A DNA stretch of 6,847 bases, taken from assembly GCA_905236615.1 (NCBI GenBank), contig CAJORC010000105.1:1-6847 (forward strand), written 5' to 3'. The DNA comes from an uncultured Lachnospiraceae bacterium (GTDB lineage Bacteria > Bacillota > Clostridia > Lachnospirales > Lachnospiraceae). The notes under the pieces were generated by a model that did not search any database, was not told the DNA's origin, and saw nothing but the letters and a program-made list of their open reading frames with translations. Positions 1 through 6,257 of the stretch are shown here, one piece after another. Positions within the stretch are counted from its first letter, which is position 1; each line of letters starts with the position of its first letter. The translations under genes and the position numbers were made by a program.

Positions 1-22
1 CTATCCGCGCGCGTCGCATCAT

Positions 23-42
23 ACGCACAAAGTGCGTTTTTT
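23..42 (+). terminator. Short intrinsic terminator for a rightward gene left of the window
   Basis: A 6-bp perfect stem (ACGCAC at 23-28, GTGCGT at 32-37) encloses an AAA triloop. On the plus strand it runs into a T-tract at 37-42. This is the layout of a rho-independent terminator for a plus-strand gene ending just left of the window, convergent with the minus-strand operon. The stem is short but GC-rich. Bases 1-22 are unusually GC-rich (an alternating GC run around 7-13) and too short to assign to a gene. Confidence 0.6.
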
Positions 43-85
43 AATTCATAGGGGATTGCAACGCAATTTCCTATGAATTAAAAAA
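37..85. repeat. Long near-perfect hairpin between two terminators
   Basis: Bases 37-52 and 70-85 form a perfect 16-bp inverted repeat (core TTAATTCATAGG / CCTATGAATTAA). Inside it, ATTGC (55-59) pairs with GCAAT (63-67) around an AAC triloop. Between the two stems, G53-G54 face T68-T69. In plus-strand RNA these are G-U wobbles, giving about 23 continuous pairs, whereas minus-strand RNA would have A/C mismatches there. The left arm includes the T-tract of the 23-42 terminator and the right arm includes the A-tract that supplies the U-tail of the minus-strand terminator. It may be a back-up terminator, an RNA-stabilising 3' end, or a small dispersed palindromic element; the sequence alone does not decide. 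Confidence 0.65.
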
Positions 86-123
86 ACATTTTGATGCTGA
101 AAATAACAACATCAAAATGTTTT
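80..123 (-). terminator. Intrinsic terminator of the secDF-COG2426 unit (possibly bidirectional)
   Basis: A 14-bp perfect inverted repeat (83-96 with 110-123, core CATTTTGATG / CATCAAAATG) has a 13-base loop. On the minus strand the stem starts 6 bases after the stop codon of the COG2426 gene and is followed by a run of seven T, reading positions 86 to 80. This is a standard rho-independent terminator for the leftward unit. On the plus strand the stem ends in TTTT, so it could also stop rightward transcription weakly. Confidence 0.85.
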
Positions 124-128
124 AATAT

Positions 129-605
129 TTAACCTATTAAACTGTTGAATGCACTTGCAAAACCAAATGATAAAACAGTCATTATGGTTCCTGCCAGTAA
201 AACTCCTGAAAGTACAGCAGCCGTGCTCTTCTTAAATCCAAGATTCAAAAAGCTTGCACCCAGAACACCCGTCCATGCACCGGTTCCCGGCAGCGGGATT
301 CCGACAAAGAGTGCAAGTGCTATGAAAACGCCTCTTCCGTCGGATTTAAGTGCCTTACTGGACTTTTCTCCCTTATTGATACACCATGTAAAGAAACCAC
401 CGATAAATTTTTTATCTCTTCCCCATTCAAGAACCTTTCTGGCGAAAAAATAAATTAAAGGAACCGGTATCATATTTCCTATAACAGCGATCACAATTGC
501 ATGAAACGTAGGAATTCCGGCATGAACTGCATACGGAATTGCTCCTCTGAGCTCAATAAGCGGTACCATCGAGATTAAAAAAGTTGTTAAATACTTAAAA
601 ATCAT
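129..605 (-). CDS. Small membrane protein of the COG2426 / PF06695 family (function unproven)
   Basis: This 158-residue, very hydrophobic protein has the two signatures of the PF06695 ('small multi-drug export') family: LIELRGAIPYA at residues 16-26 and GIPLPGTGAWTG at 102-113. Hydrophobic segments lie near residues 5-18, 32-54, 93-119 and 126-150, with a basic stretch at 56-90 that is probably cytoplasmic. The drug-export name is historical and poorly supported. The Pro-Gly re-entrant-like motif recalls DedA/VTT membrane proteins, to which I believe this family is distantly related, so a lipid-linked role is an alternative. I chose the ATG at 603-605, although the frame stays open to 680. 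The extra 25 residues of the longer form are polar, lie wholly inside secDF, and would displace the family's N-terminal helix. The chosen start follows the secDF stop by 1 base, and the gene ends at a terminator, so it is the last gene of the secDF unit. Confidence 0.88.
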   Translation of the reverse strand: MIFKYLTTFLISMVPLIELRGAIPYAVHAGIPTFHAIVIAVIGNMIPVPLIYFFARKVLEWGRDKKFIGGFFTWCINKGEKSSKALKSDGRGVFIALALFVGIPLPGTGAWTGVLGASFLNLGFKKSTAAVLSGVLLAGTIMTVLSFGFASAFNSLIG

Positions 606-625
606 ATTAATTCTTAGATCCTCTT
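606..625 (-). promoter_or_regulatory. Ribosome site and stop-start junction between secDF and COG2426
   Basis: On the minus strand the junction reads TAA-T-ATG, so the secDF stop and the next start are separated by one base. The only Shine-Dalgarno-like sequence is AAGAGGA (619-625) inside the end of secDF, 13 bases from the ATG, which is rather far. Translation of the small gene therefore probably depends on ribosomes finishing secDF and re-initiating. Confidence 0.55.
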
Positions 626-2778
626 GTCTTCCAGATGCCCCAGAGAGTTGCTGCAATACCGAGTGATGAGTAGCAGCCACTTACAAGACCAAAGGTCATA
701 GGAAGAGCAAATTCATAAATTGAAGTTATCCTGTACATTACTGCTGCGACAAGAATAATGATTACGCAGACAATCGTGGTTATTGAAGTATTGATCGAAC
801 GTCCGATAACCTGAGTCACGCTCTTATCGATAAGCTCCGGATAAGGCATGCTTGTATGAGCATTTCTGTTCTCTCTTATTCTGTCGTAAACAACGATAGT
901 ATCGTTGATAGAGTAACCGATAATTGTCAAAACTACTGCAACGAAAGAGTTACCTACAGGAATTCCGAAAGCAACAAAGACAAATACTACGATACATACA
1001 TCGTGAAGCAGTGCCAGTATAGCTGTCAGACCTGCTGAAAGTCCTGAAAGAGCTGCAAATCTGATACCGATATAAAGAAGAATAAGGGCAAATGAAACAA
1101 CTATGGCAATAATAGCATTTCGTAATGCCTTAGCACCGATATAAGGCTCAACAACATATGTCTGGCTGGGCTCAAGATTATCTACACCTATAGTGGTTCC
1201 TACAGCCTTATTAACCTCTGTAAGCTGTTCAGGAGTAAGACCTTCATTACCTGTCATGGTAACAACAAGTGTTGTAATATCATTTCCTGCACTCTTTGAC
1301 AACTGGATAGTTGCATTACGGTTTGCTGCAGCATCAACAGAAGCCTTAACTGCTGCATCATCAATACCATTCTGGCTGAGTGAATATTCAAGAACAGTAC
1401 CGCCCTTGAACTGTGTATCAAGCTTAACACCATTTACAGCAACAGCTGCAATACCTGCAACAAATGCAAGACCTGAAATGATAAGAAAGATCTTCTTCTT
1501 TTCGAAGAGCTTGAACTCTTTCTTCTCTTTCTTAGGCTTGAAGAAGCTTTCCTTATTGAGTCCGCTGTATGCAAGAAGTGAATTCATAACCTTTCTTGAT
1601 ACCGGAACACCGATAAAGCAGTTTACAAGTACACCTACGAGAAGTGTGAAACCGAACGAGATCATTGTTCCCGTACCGGCTATCATAAGAACAACAGCAA
1701 CGATAGCAGTTGTTATATTACCGTCAAGAACCGCAATAAATGCCTTCTTATAACCTGAATATACGGCAGTTTTGATTGTCTCACCCTTGGCAAGCTCCTC
1801 GGAAATACGTTCAGCAATGATAACATTCGCGTCAACCGCCATACCTACCGAAAGGATGATACCTGCAATACCGGGAAGTGTAAGTGTATACTGTGAAACC
1901 GATACTGCGAGAAGCTGTAAGAGCATCTGGAACGCAAGCATAAGGCATGCCACAAAACCGGACAGTCTGTAATATGCAAGCATGAAAAGACATACAAGTA
2001 CAAATGCTGCGATTCCTGCATAAATCATTACTTCAAGTGCATTAGCACCAAGTGAAGGGCTGATAGTGCTGAAGCTTCGTGTCTCAAGTGAGAACGGAAG
2101 TGCTCCGGCATTGATCTTTATAGCAAGACTCTTTGCCTCTTCATAAGAGTCCATTCCTGTGATAACAGCCTCTCCGCCTGAAATCTCAGACTGAACCACG
2201 GGATTTGAAAGAAGGGTCTCATCCATGTAGATACCCATCTGCTGACCGATAAGGCTTCCTGTAGCAGACTGGAATTTTGCAGCACCCTCATCATCAAATA
2301 CAAGTGATACAACATATTCTGTAATTCCGTTCTCTGTACGGGCTTCCGCACTTGCAGACTTTACATTCTTACCCTCGACCATAACGTTTCCGCTGGGATC
2401 ACGGAATGTAAGCTGTGCCATCTCACCGAGTTCCGAAATTGCAGCTTCCGGGTTGAAGTCTTTCTCATCCGACTTCCACGGGAATCTTACTATGATATAG
2501 CCACCATCTTTATCTATGGTAACTTCTCTGTCGGTTATATTTTCACCATCAAGACGTGTCTCAATGATCGAACGCGCTGAATCAAGTTCGTCTGATGTAA
2601 CCGCCTCATCTGTTTCCGGCTTAAATACAGCCTCAACACCGCCTCGAATATCAATACCGAAGCGCATTTCTCTGATACCTTTTAGCTGGTTTCCCAAGCC
2701 GAATGCGGCAAGAAGTCCCAGCAGGAGCGTAATAAGTAAAAATACAAATATACCGCCCTTAGTTCCTTTGGATTTCAT
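607..2778 (-). CDS. secDF: Fused protein-export membrane protein SecDF
   Basis: This 723-residue protein joins SecD and SecF, as in Bacillus SecDF. The complex sits beside SecYEG and uses the proton-motive force to pull preproteins out on the extracytoplasmic side. The SecD half has a first TM (about 9-29), the GIDIRGG motif (41-47), an extracytoplasmic P1 domain to about 245, then a five-helix bundle with GMAVDANV (312-319). A lysine-rich cytoplasmic linker (about 408-429) leads to the SecF half: a TM at 430-450, DTQFKGGT (454-461), the P4 domain to about 545, LLHD (590-593), and GYSINDT...YDRIREN (621-637). Asp316, Asp626 and Arg660 match, by motif and spacing, the residues reported as important for proton transport in Thermus SecDF (D340, D637, R671), so it looks functional. 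The ATG is preceded by two Shine-Dalgarno-like motifs. No yajC is present in the window. Confidence 0.97.
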   Translation of the reverse strand: MKSKGTKGGIFVFLLITLLLGLLAAFGLGNQLKGIREMRFGIDIRGGVEAVFKPETDEAVTSDELDSARSIIETRLDGENITDREVTIDKDGGYIIVRFPWKSDEKDFNPEAAISELGEMAQLTFRDPSGNVMVEGKNVKSASAEARTENGITEYVVSLVFDDEGAAKFQSATGSLIGQQMGIYMDETLLSNPVVQSEISGGEAVITGMDSYEEAKSLAIKINAGALPFSLETRSFSTISPSLGANALEVMIYAGIAAFVLVCLFMLAYYRLSGFVACLMLAFQMLLQLLAVSVSQYTLTLPGIAGIILSVGMAVDANVIIAERISEELAKGETIKTAVYSGYKKAFIAVLDGNITTAIVAVVLMIAGTGTMISFGFTLLVGVLVNCFIGVPVSRKVMNSLLAYSGLNKESFFKPKKEKKEFKLFEKKKIFLIISGLAFVAGIAAVAVNGVKLDTQFKGGTVLEYSLSQNGIDDAAVKASVDAAANRNATIQLSKSAGNDITTLVVTMTGNEGLTPEQLTEVNKAVGTTIGVDNLEPSQTYVVEPYIGAKALRNAIIAIVVSFALILLYIGIRFAALSGLSAGLTAILALLHDVCIVVFVFVAFGIPVGNSFVAVVLTIIGYSINDTIVVYDRIRENRNAHTSMPYPELIDKSVTQVIGRSINTSITTIVCVIIILVAAVMYRITSIYEFALPMTFGLVSGCYSSLGIAATLWGIWKTRGSKN

Positions 2779-2795
2779 TTCTCCTTCTACCTTCC
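2779..2795 (-). promoter_or_regulatory. Doubled Shine-Dalgarno sequence of secDF
   Basis: On the minus strand the 17 bases before the ATG contain GGAAGG (2790-2795), 11 bases from the start, and AAGGAG (2781-2786), only 2 bases from it. The nearer site is too close for efficient initiation at this ATG. No alternative start codon lies at a suitable distance downstream, so the distal site is probably the one used and the near one may compete with it. Confidence 0.6.
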
Positions 2796-2809
2796 TGATC
2801 TAATACTTT

Positions 2810-2850
2810 ATGTGCGACTAATATTGCTTTTAATTCAATACACAGCACAT
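2810..2850 (-). promoter_or_regulatory. Folded 5' leader of the secDF mRNA
   Basis: A 41-base two-part hairpin lies in the untranslated leader. The outer stem is ATGTGC/GCACAT (6 bp; 2845-2850 with 2810-2815). The inner stem is TATTG/CAATA (5 bp; 2836-2840 with 2822-2826) with a 9-base loop. An asymmetric internal loop of 4 and 6 bases separates them. The structure would start almost at the predicted transcription start, where a 5' stem-loop could protect the mRNA or act as a regulatory element. It matches no riboswitch class I recognise. Confidence 0.45.
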
Positions 2851-2857
2851 CCTAACT

Positions 2858-2886
2858 ATCTTATCAAAATCAGAATGATACTTCAA
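2858..2886 (-). promoter_or_regulatory. Predicted sigma-A promoter of secDF
   Basis: On the minus strand there is a TTGAAG -35 box (2881-2886), a 17-base spacer and a TAAGAT -10 box (2858-2863). A TG one base upstream of the -10 box makes it an extended -10. Transcription should start near 2851, giving a leader of about 70 bases before the secDF ATG. Each hexamer matches the consensus at 4 of 6 positions. This predicts that secDF is transcribed independently of the HAD gene, although no strong terminator separates them. Confidence 0.55.
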
Positions 2887-2907
2887 GACTATTAAAGAAG
2901 ATTTATT

Positions 2908-3804
2908 TTAAAGGTTCTTCAACATCTTTATTGACCTGAGATAGCTTCTGAAGCCATTATAGGGTGATGAACCCTTCATGGGATGAACATATTTAGTCTC
3001 ATCTACACCCGAAGCATCTACCAGAAGTGTCTGGAAAAGATAATCCTCTGCAAGTTTTGCTGTATCCTGATTATCATCAACCAGAACGTCTACCTTGTTT
3101 TCGTTACACCATATATAACGGTCACGTCCCGGATTTACAATATAAAATCCGAGATAATGGTCTGTGGAATCAAGTAGATCCAGTATATTCTCCTTAATTC
3201 TTGTCGGCTTGTCATCATCGGCATTTGCTGAAATGATGCACCAGTGATAGCCGTTATCCTCCAAATGATTAATAGCTTCTATGGCACCCTCAATCTCTTC
3301 ATCCGATGAAGGAACAAGAAGTGTATCATCCGTATCAAATGCAATTATCAGGTCATCATCATCTTTCTCAAAAGGTAATGATGCATTATTCTTTGTAAAC
3401 TCTTTTAAGCTTATCTTCTTGACTTTTTCAGTTTTATCTTTGTCAGATTTTTTATCAGCCTCTTCTGTTTTGCTGCTTTCTTCGCTTTCTTTACTTTCTT
3501 CGCTTTCGTCAGTCTCTTCGCTTTCTTCAGTTTCTTCGTCCTCTTCCGATTCCTCGGAATCGTCTTCAACGGAAGATTCAGTTTTTTCTTCCTTCTCACT
3601 ATCTTCGGATTCTTCCTCAGAACCTTCTTTTGATTCTCCGATCGTTATCGAAGACTCTTCTGTTGACGATTCTGCCTTTGTTCCCATCCTGCCGATCTCA
3701 GTTTTTACCACAAATACCGCAACAGCCAGTACAACAGCAAGAATGCATGCCAGCAGGATATTTGTGGTAAGTCTTCCGTTCTTCTTATCTGTATTATTAT
3801 TCAT
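2908..3804 (-). CDS. Membrane-anchored HAD-like hydrolase with acidic repetitive linker
   Basis: This 298-residue protein has three parts. Residues 1-34 are a short basic tail and one TM helix (about 15-33) with no lipobox Cys, best read as an uncleaved signal anchor. Residues about 44-127 are a low-complexity linker, almost entirely Glu, Ser, Asp, Lys and Thr. Residues about 131-298 form a HAD-superfamily domain: motif I FDTDDT (156-161, nucleophile Asp157 and acid/base Asp159), motif II IISAN (Ser192), a motif III Lys that is probably Lys199 or Lys204, and motif IV VDDNQD (242-247). The full motif set suggests a working phosphatase or phosphotransferase. Short gaps between motifs leave no room for a large cap domain, so a bulky substrate is possible. 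The substrate is unknown. With the tail inside, the catalytic domain faces outward, but lysines and an arginine after the helix make this uncertain. The ATG at 3802-3804 is chosen over an upstream in-frame TTG because it has a well-placed ribosome site. Confidence 0.85.
   Translation of the reverse strand: MNNNTDKKNGRLTTNILLACILAVVLAVAVFVVKTEIGRMGTKAESSTEESSITIGESKEGSEEESEDSEKEEKTESSVEDDSEESEEDEETEESEETDESEESKESEESSKTEEADKKSDKDKTEKVKKISLKEFTKNNASLPFEKDDDDLIIAFDTDDTLLVPSSDEEIEGAIEAINHLEDNGYHWCIISANADDDKPTRIKENILDLLDSTDHYLGFYIVNPGRDRYIWCNENKVDVLVDDNQDTAKLAEDYLFQTLLVDASGVDETKYVHPMKGSSPYNGFRSYLRSIKMLKNL
3472..3525 (-). repeat. Three 18-bp tandem repeats encoding Glu/Ser hexads
   Basis: Three consecutive 18-base units encode the hexad ESEE[T/S]x at residues 94-99, 100-105 and 106-111 of the HAD protein (ESEETD, ESEESK, ESEESS). 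On the plus strand the core TTCGCTTTC recurs at 3481, 3499 and 3517, exactly 18 bases apart. Looser Glu/Ser-rich sequence continues on both sides (about 3420-3670). In-frame units of this kind can expand or shrink by slippage, so linker length may vary between strains. Confidence 0.8.
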
Positions 3805-3814
3805 GAAAAATTTT

Positions 3815-3822
3815 CCCTCTCT
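3815..3822 (-). promoter_or_regulatory. Ribosome binding site that fixes the HAD gene start
   Basis: AGAGAGGG on the minus strand ends 10 bases before the ATG at 3802-3804. It lies inside the extended reading frame that would begin at the TTG at 3829-3831, which favours the ATG as the true start. Confidence 0.75.
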
Positions 3823-3843
3823 GATAAACAAAAATTAGAAGTG

Positions 3844-3872
3844 ATTATACCATACTAATCAGTCTTCCGCAA
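3844..3872 (-). promoter_or_regulatory. Predicted extended -10 promoter of the HAD gene
   Basis: A perfect TATAAT -10 box (3844-3849) is preceded by TGG, making an extended -10 element. It lies 17 bases from a weak TTGCGG -35 box (3867-3872). The -35 box overlaps the last codons of the upstream peptidase gene. Transcription should start near 3837, giving a leader of about 33 bases before the HAD start codon. It is the best-looking promoter in the window and suggests that the HAD gene is expressed separately from the peptidase. Confidence 0.7.
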
Positions 3873-4829
3873 ATCAGATGCTGAAATAAATCCATAAGCG
3901 CTTTCCGCCGTCTCCACAGCCCTTATTATCGCCTCACTTATAACTTCAGCAGCTAAAGTTCCGATAAGATCACGGTCTGCTTTAAGCTCTCCAACAGACA
4001 GGGCATAAATACTGTCTCCGTCAGCAGATGTGTGGACAGGATTGATTGAGCGTGCATAGCCGTCATGAGCCATCCCCGCTATCTTACAGAGTGCGGATTT
4101 ATCAAAGTCCGCATTTGTTATTATTGCACCGATCGTTGTATTTCCGACAAATTTATTATCTACAGGCTCTATCGATGACTTCATAAGTTCAATACTGCTT
4201 CTGAATGACTTTTTGTCCTCTGCCAGAAGACCTGCGATCTTTTTGCCGTTTTTATAGTCAAAAATGTCTCCAAGCGCATTGACTGCAACTATCGCTCCGA
4301 TCTTCAGATCACCTGTCTGTACTGCATAGCTGCCTATCCCGCTCTTCATGCAGTATTCCATTCCTAAAGATTTTCCAACAGTTGCACCGCATCCTGCACC
4401 AAAATTACCGTCTCTGTAGTTGCCGCCTTCAAATGCGATACGGGCAGCCTCATAGCCCATTGCCGGATCCGGTCTTGTATTGACATCTCCTACTGTCAGG
4501 TCAAAAATGTCGGACTGGACAACCAGCGGTACCTTTGTCACTCCCACATCGAAACCTATTCCCTTTTTTTCAAGGAATTCCATGACTCCGTTCGCTGCAC
4601 CCAGACCAAAGGCGCTTCCTCCGGCAAGAACTATGGCATGAACAAATTGTGCAGCCATAAGCGGATTCAGAAGCTGGCTGTCTCTCGATGCCGGACCGCC
4701 GCCCCTTACATCAAGTCCGGCCTTCATTCCGTTTTCCGAGATCAGGACAGTACAGCCTGTAGCCGCCTCTTTATTTTCTGTCTGACCTATTTTTATGCCT
4801 TCAATTGAACTAATCGCGATTTCCTTCAT
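3855..4829 (-). CDS. P1-family (S58, DmpA/BapA-like) self-processing aminopeptidase
   Basis: This 324-residue protein belongs to peptidase family S58 (PF03576), which includes DmpA (L-aminopeptidase/D-Ala-esterase) and BapA (beta-peptidyl aminopeptidase). Members are made as one chain that cuts itself just before the catalytic Ser or Thr, which then becomes the N-terminal nucleophile. Here GNTTIGAIITNA (229-240) fits that site, predicting cleavage between Asn230 and Thr231 into chains of about 230 and 94 residues. Other family motifs are RGGGPASR (42-49), LAGGSAFGLGAANG (68-81), GAGCGATVGK (144-153) and HTSADGDSIYALS (266-278). No signal peptide is seen, so it should be cytoplasmic. The likely role is removal of N-terminal residues from peptides or amides; the exact substrate cannot be read from the sequence. 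The start follows the MATE stop by 9 bases. Its ribosome site AAGG (4837-4840) overlaps that stop codon, so the two genes are probably co-transcribed and translationally coupled. Confidence 0.94.
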   Translation of the reverse strand: MKEIAISSIEGIKIGQTENKEAATGCTVLISENGMKAGLDVRGGGPASRDSQLLNPLMAAQFVHAIVLAGGSAFGLGAANGVMEFLEKKGIGFDVGVTKVPLVVQSDIFDLTVGDVNTRPDPAMGYEAARIAFEGGNYRDGNFGAGCGATVGKSLGMEYCMKSGIGSYAVQTGDLKIGAIVAVNALGDIFDYKNGKKIAGLLAEDKKSFRSSIELMKSSIEPVDNKFVGNTTIGAIITNADFDKSALCKIAGMAHDGYARSINPVHTSADGDSIYALSVGELKADRDLIGTLAAEVISEAIIRAVETAESAYGFISASDLRKTD

Positions 4830-4838
4830 AAAAATACC

Positions 4839-6251
4839 TTATCCCTTTCTCTCAAATTTGCTCCATTTCAAGCTGTTCAGCCTGATAAGGAAGAGTATTC
4901 CGCGGAAAATGAGTTCTATGCACATGGCGATCCAGACGCCTCTTAATCCGTATTTTCCCACTAAAATACATGCAAGGCTGATTCTGACAACCCATACGCT
5001 GAAAAGATGAATGATACTTGATGCCAGTGTATCTCCTGCTCCCCTGAGTACTCCGGCAGCTACTATAGAGGCTCCGAAAAACGGTTCTGCCAGAAGTTCA
5101 ATCCTCAGAACGGCTGTACCAAGTTCCCTTACTCCGCTGTCCGGAGTCAGAAATGCAAACACGCCGGGAGCTATAAAATACATCAGAACAGCGGCAGCCG
5201 TCATTATCACCATTCCTAAAGCTACCGTCACATTTGCAAATCCTTTTGCAAGCTTTGATCTTCCCGCTCCGATACTTTGTCCCACAAGAGTAGCTGCAGC
5301 AGCTTCAAGTCCATACCCCGGCATATAGCAGAGGCTTTCTGCGGTAATTGCGAATGAATGCGCTGCAATGGAAATATTTCCCAATGGGGCAACTATCCTT
5401 GTTGAAAATATCTGTGCTCCGCTGAGTGCCGCATTTTCAACTGCTGCAGGAATCGATATCTTCAAAGCCTTAGACAGTGTTTTCTTCCTTATCGGATGTC
5501 TCTGTCCTTTTTCCAGTTTTAAGCTGTCAGTCCTGAACATTGCCTCAAACAGCATTATCGTACATACTACCAGCTCTGCTGCACTCGTTCCAAGCGCCGC
5601 ACCCGCCACGCCAAGTCCCAGTCCCGGGCTGTAGAAAGACAAAGCTCCAAGATGCTTCACGCCGGAAGGGAAAATGAAGAAAAAGTTAAATATCATATCC
5701 AGAAAACACTTCGAAGTCTCAAGAATACCTACTATCTTCATATTTCCGGCAGACTGGAGGCATGATGCGGTATAATAATCCATTGCAAATATCGGCTGTA
5801 TAAGAACTGCGATCAGGAAATACTTAATCGAATCCCCTGCTATACTCTCATCTCCTCCGAGAAGATAAGGCAGTCTGAAACTCAACAGCACCCCCAAAAC
5901 CGCCATAAAGACCGAGAAAATCAGGTTAACCTTAATACCCTCTGAAAATATGCTCCTCGACTCTTCTTTTTTCCCTGCACCGACAGCATGTGCTATCTGC
6001 ACGGAATAACCGTATATGCATGACATCACTATCGCATCAAAAAGCCAGATAGTTGACGATACCAGACCTACGGCCGCAGATGCATCCGCACCGAGCGCTC
6101 CCACCATTGCCGCATCTATATACTGCATAAGTATGGATGAAAGCTGCGCTATTATCGAAGGAATACTTAAGCGCACCGCTATTGCAGTGCGCTCCTTAAC
6201 GGAAAGACTTTCTCTTCCCTGAATAATTGATGTTACGTTATTATTTATCAT
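4839..6251 (-). CDS. MATE-family multidrug/metabolite efflux transporter
   Basis: This 470-residue polytopic membrane protein matches the MATE family (MatE, PF01554) in length and in its two-lobed pattern, with about 12 hydrophobic segments and a basic central loop (about 240-262). Family-like stretches are YIDAAMVGALGA (44-55) in the N-lobe, ASCLQSAGNMK (162-172), and in the C-lobe AAHSFAITAESL (296-307), GLEAAAATLVGQSIGAG (314-330) and GVLRGAGDT (400-408). MATE proteins export cationic drugs or metabolites in exchange for Na+ or H+; substrate and coupling ion cannot be inferred here. The ATG at 6249-6251 is chosen because an in-frame TAG lies 9 bases upstream and later start codons would cut into the first helix. 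No convincing Shine-Dalgarno precedes it. It is the first gene of a likely two-gene unit with the peptidase, and could also be reached by read-through from the mutS-like gene 47 bases upstream. Confidence 0.95.
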   Translation of the reverse strand: MINNNVTSIIQGRESLSVKERTAIAVRLSIPSIIAQLSSILMQYIDAAMVGALGADASAAVGLVSSTIWLFDAIVMSCIYGYSVQIAHAVGAGKKEESRSIFSEGIKVNLIFSVFMAVLGVLLSFRLPYLLGGDESIAGDSIKYFLIAVLIQPIFAMDYYTASCLQSAGNMKIVGILETSKCFLDMIFNFFFIFPSGVKHLGALSFYSPGLGLGVAGAALGTSAAELVVCTIMLFEAMFRTDSLKLEKGQRHPIRKKTLSKALKISIPAAVENAALSGAQIFSTRIVAPLGNISIAAHSFAITAESLCYMPGYGLEAAAATLVGQSIGAGRSKLAKGFANVTVALGMVIMTAAAVLMYFIAPGVFAFLTPDSGVRELGTAVLRIELLAEPFFGASIVAAGVLRGAGDTLASSIIHLFSVWVVRISLACILVGKYGLRGVWIAMCIELIFRGILFLIRLNSLKWSKFERKG

Positions 6252-6257
6252 GAAATC

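Noticed and set aside
1..22. Possible start of another minus-strand gene, or the end of a plus-strand gene, at the left edge
   Set aside because: ATG-ATG can be read on the minus strand here, but only about seven codons are visible and no ribosome site is convincing. No plus-strand stop codon can be assigned either.
145..453. 102-codon plus-strand open frame
   Set aside because: It is antisense to the COG2426 gene, whose family motifs are clear, and has no ribosome site or family resemblance.
606..680. N-terminal extension of the COG2426 protein by 25 residues
   Set aside because: The extension is polar, overlaps the conserved coding end of secDF in another frame and would precede a hydrophobic helix that normally starts the protein. 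The ATG one base after the secDF stop is the better start.
1193..1753. 186-codon plus-strand open frame
   Set aside because: It lies entirely antisense to secDF, whose minus-strand reading has all the expected motifs, and its translation shows no recognisable domain.
2830..2850. Six-codon minus-strand reading frame (M-C-C-V-L-N-stop) in the secDF leader as a regulatory leader peptide
   Set aside because: It has no ribosome site, its ATG would sit at the very start of the predicted transcript, and a frame this short arises easily by chance.
2887..2910. Possible terminator after the HAD gene
   Set aside because: Only short AT-rich partial complementarity is present, with no stable stem followed by a T-run, so a terminator is not supported.
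3405..3670. Biased tract read as a non-coding repeat or CRISPR-like array
   Set aside because: The period is 18 bases, in frame, and encodes a continuous acidic linker within a good gene. There are no repeat-spacer units.
3281..3838. Open frame of 185 codons on the plus strand encoding a Ser-rich protein
   Set aside because: It is the antisense of the Glu/Ser-rich linker of the HAD gene. GAA/AGC repeats read backwards give Ser/Leu/Phe repeats and few stops. It has no family signature, while the minus strand has clear HAD motifs.
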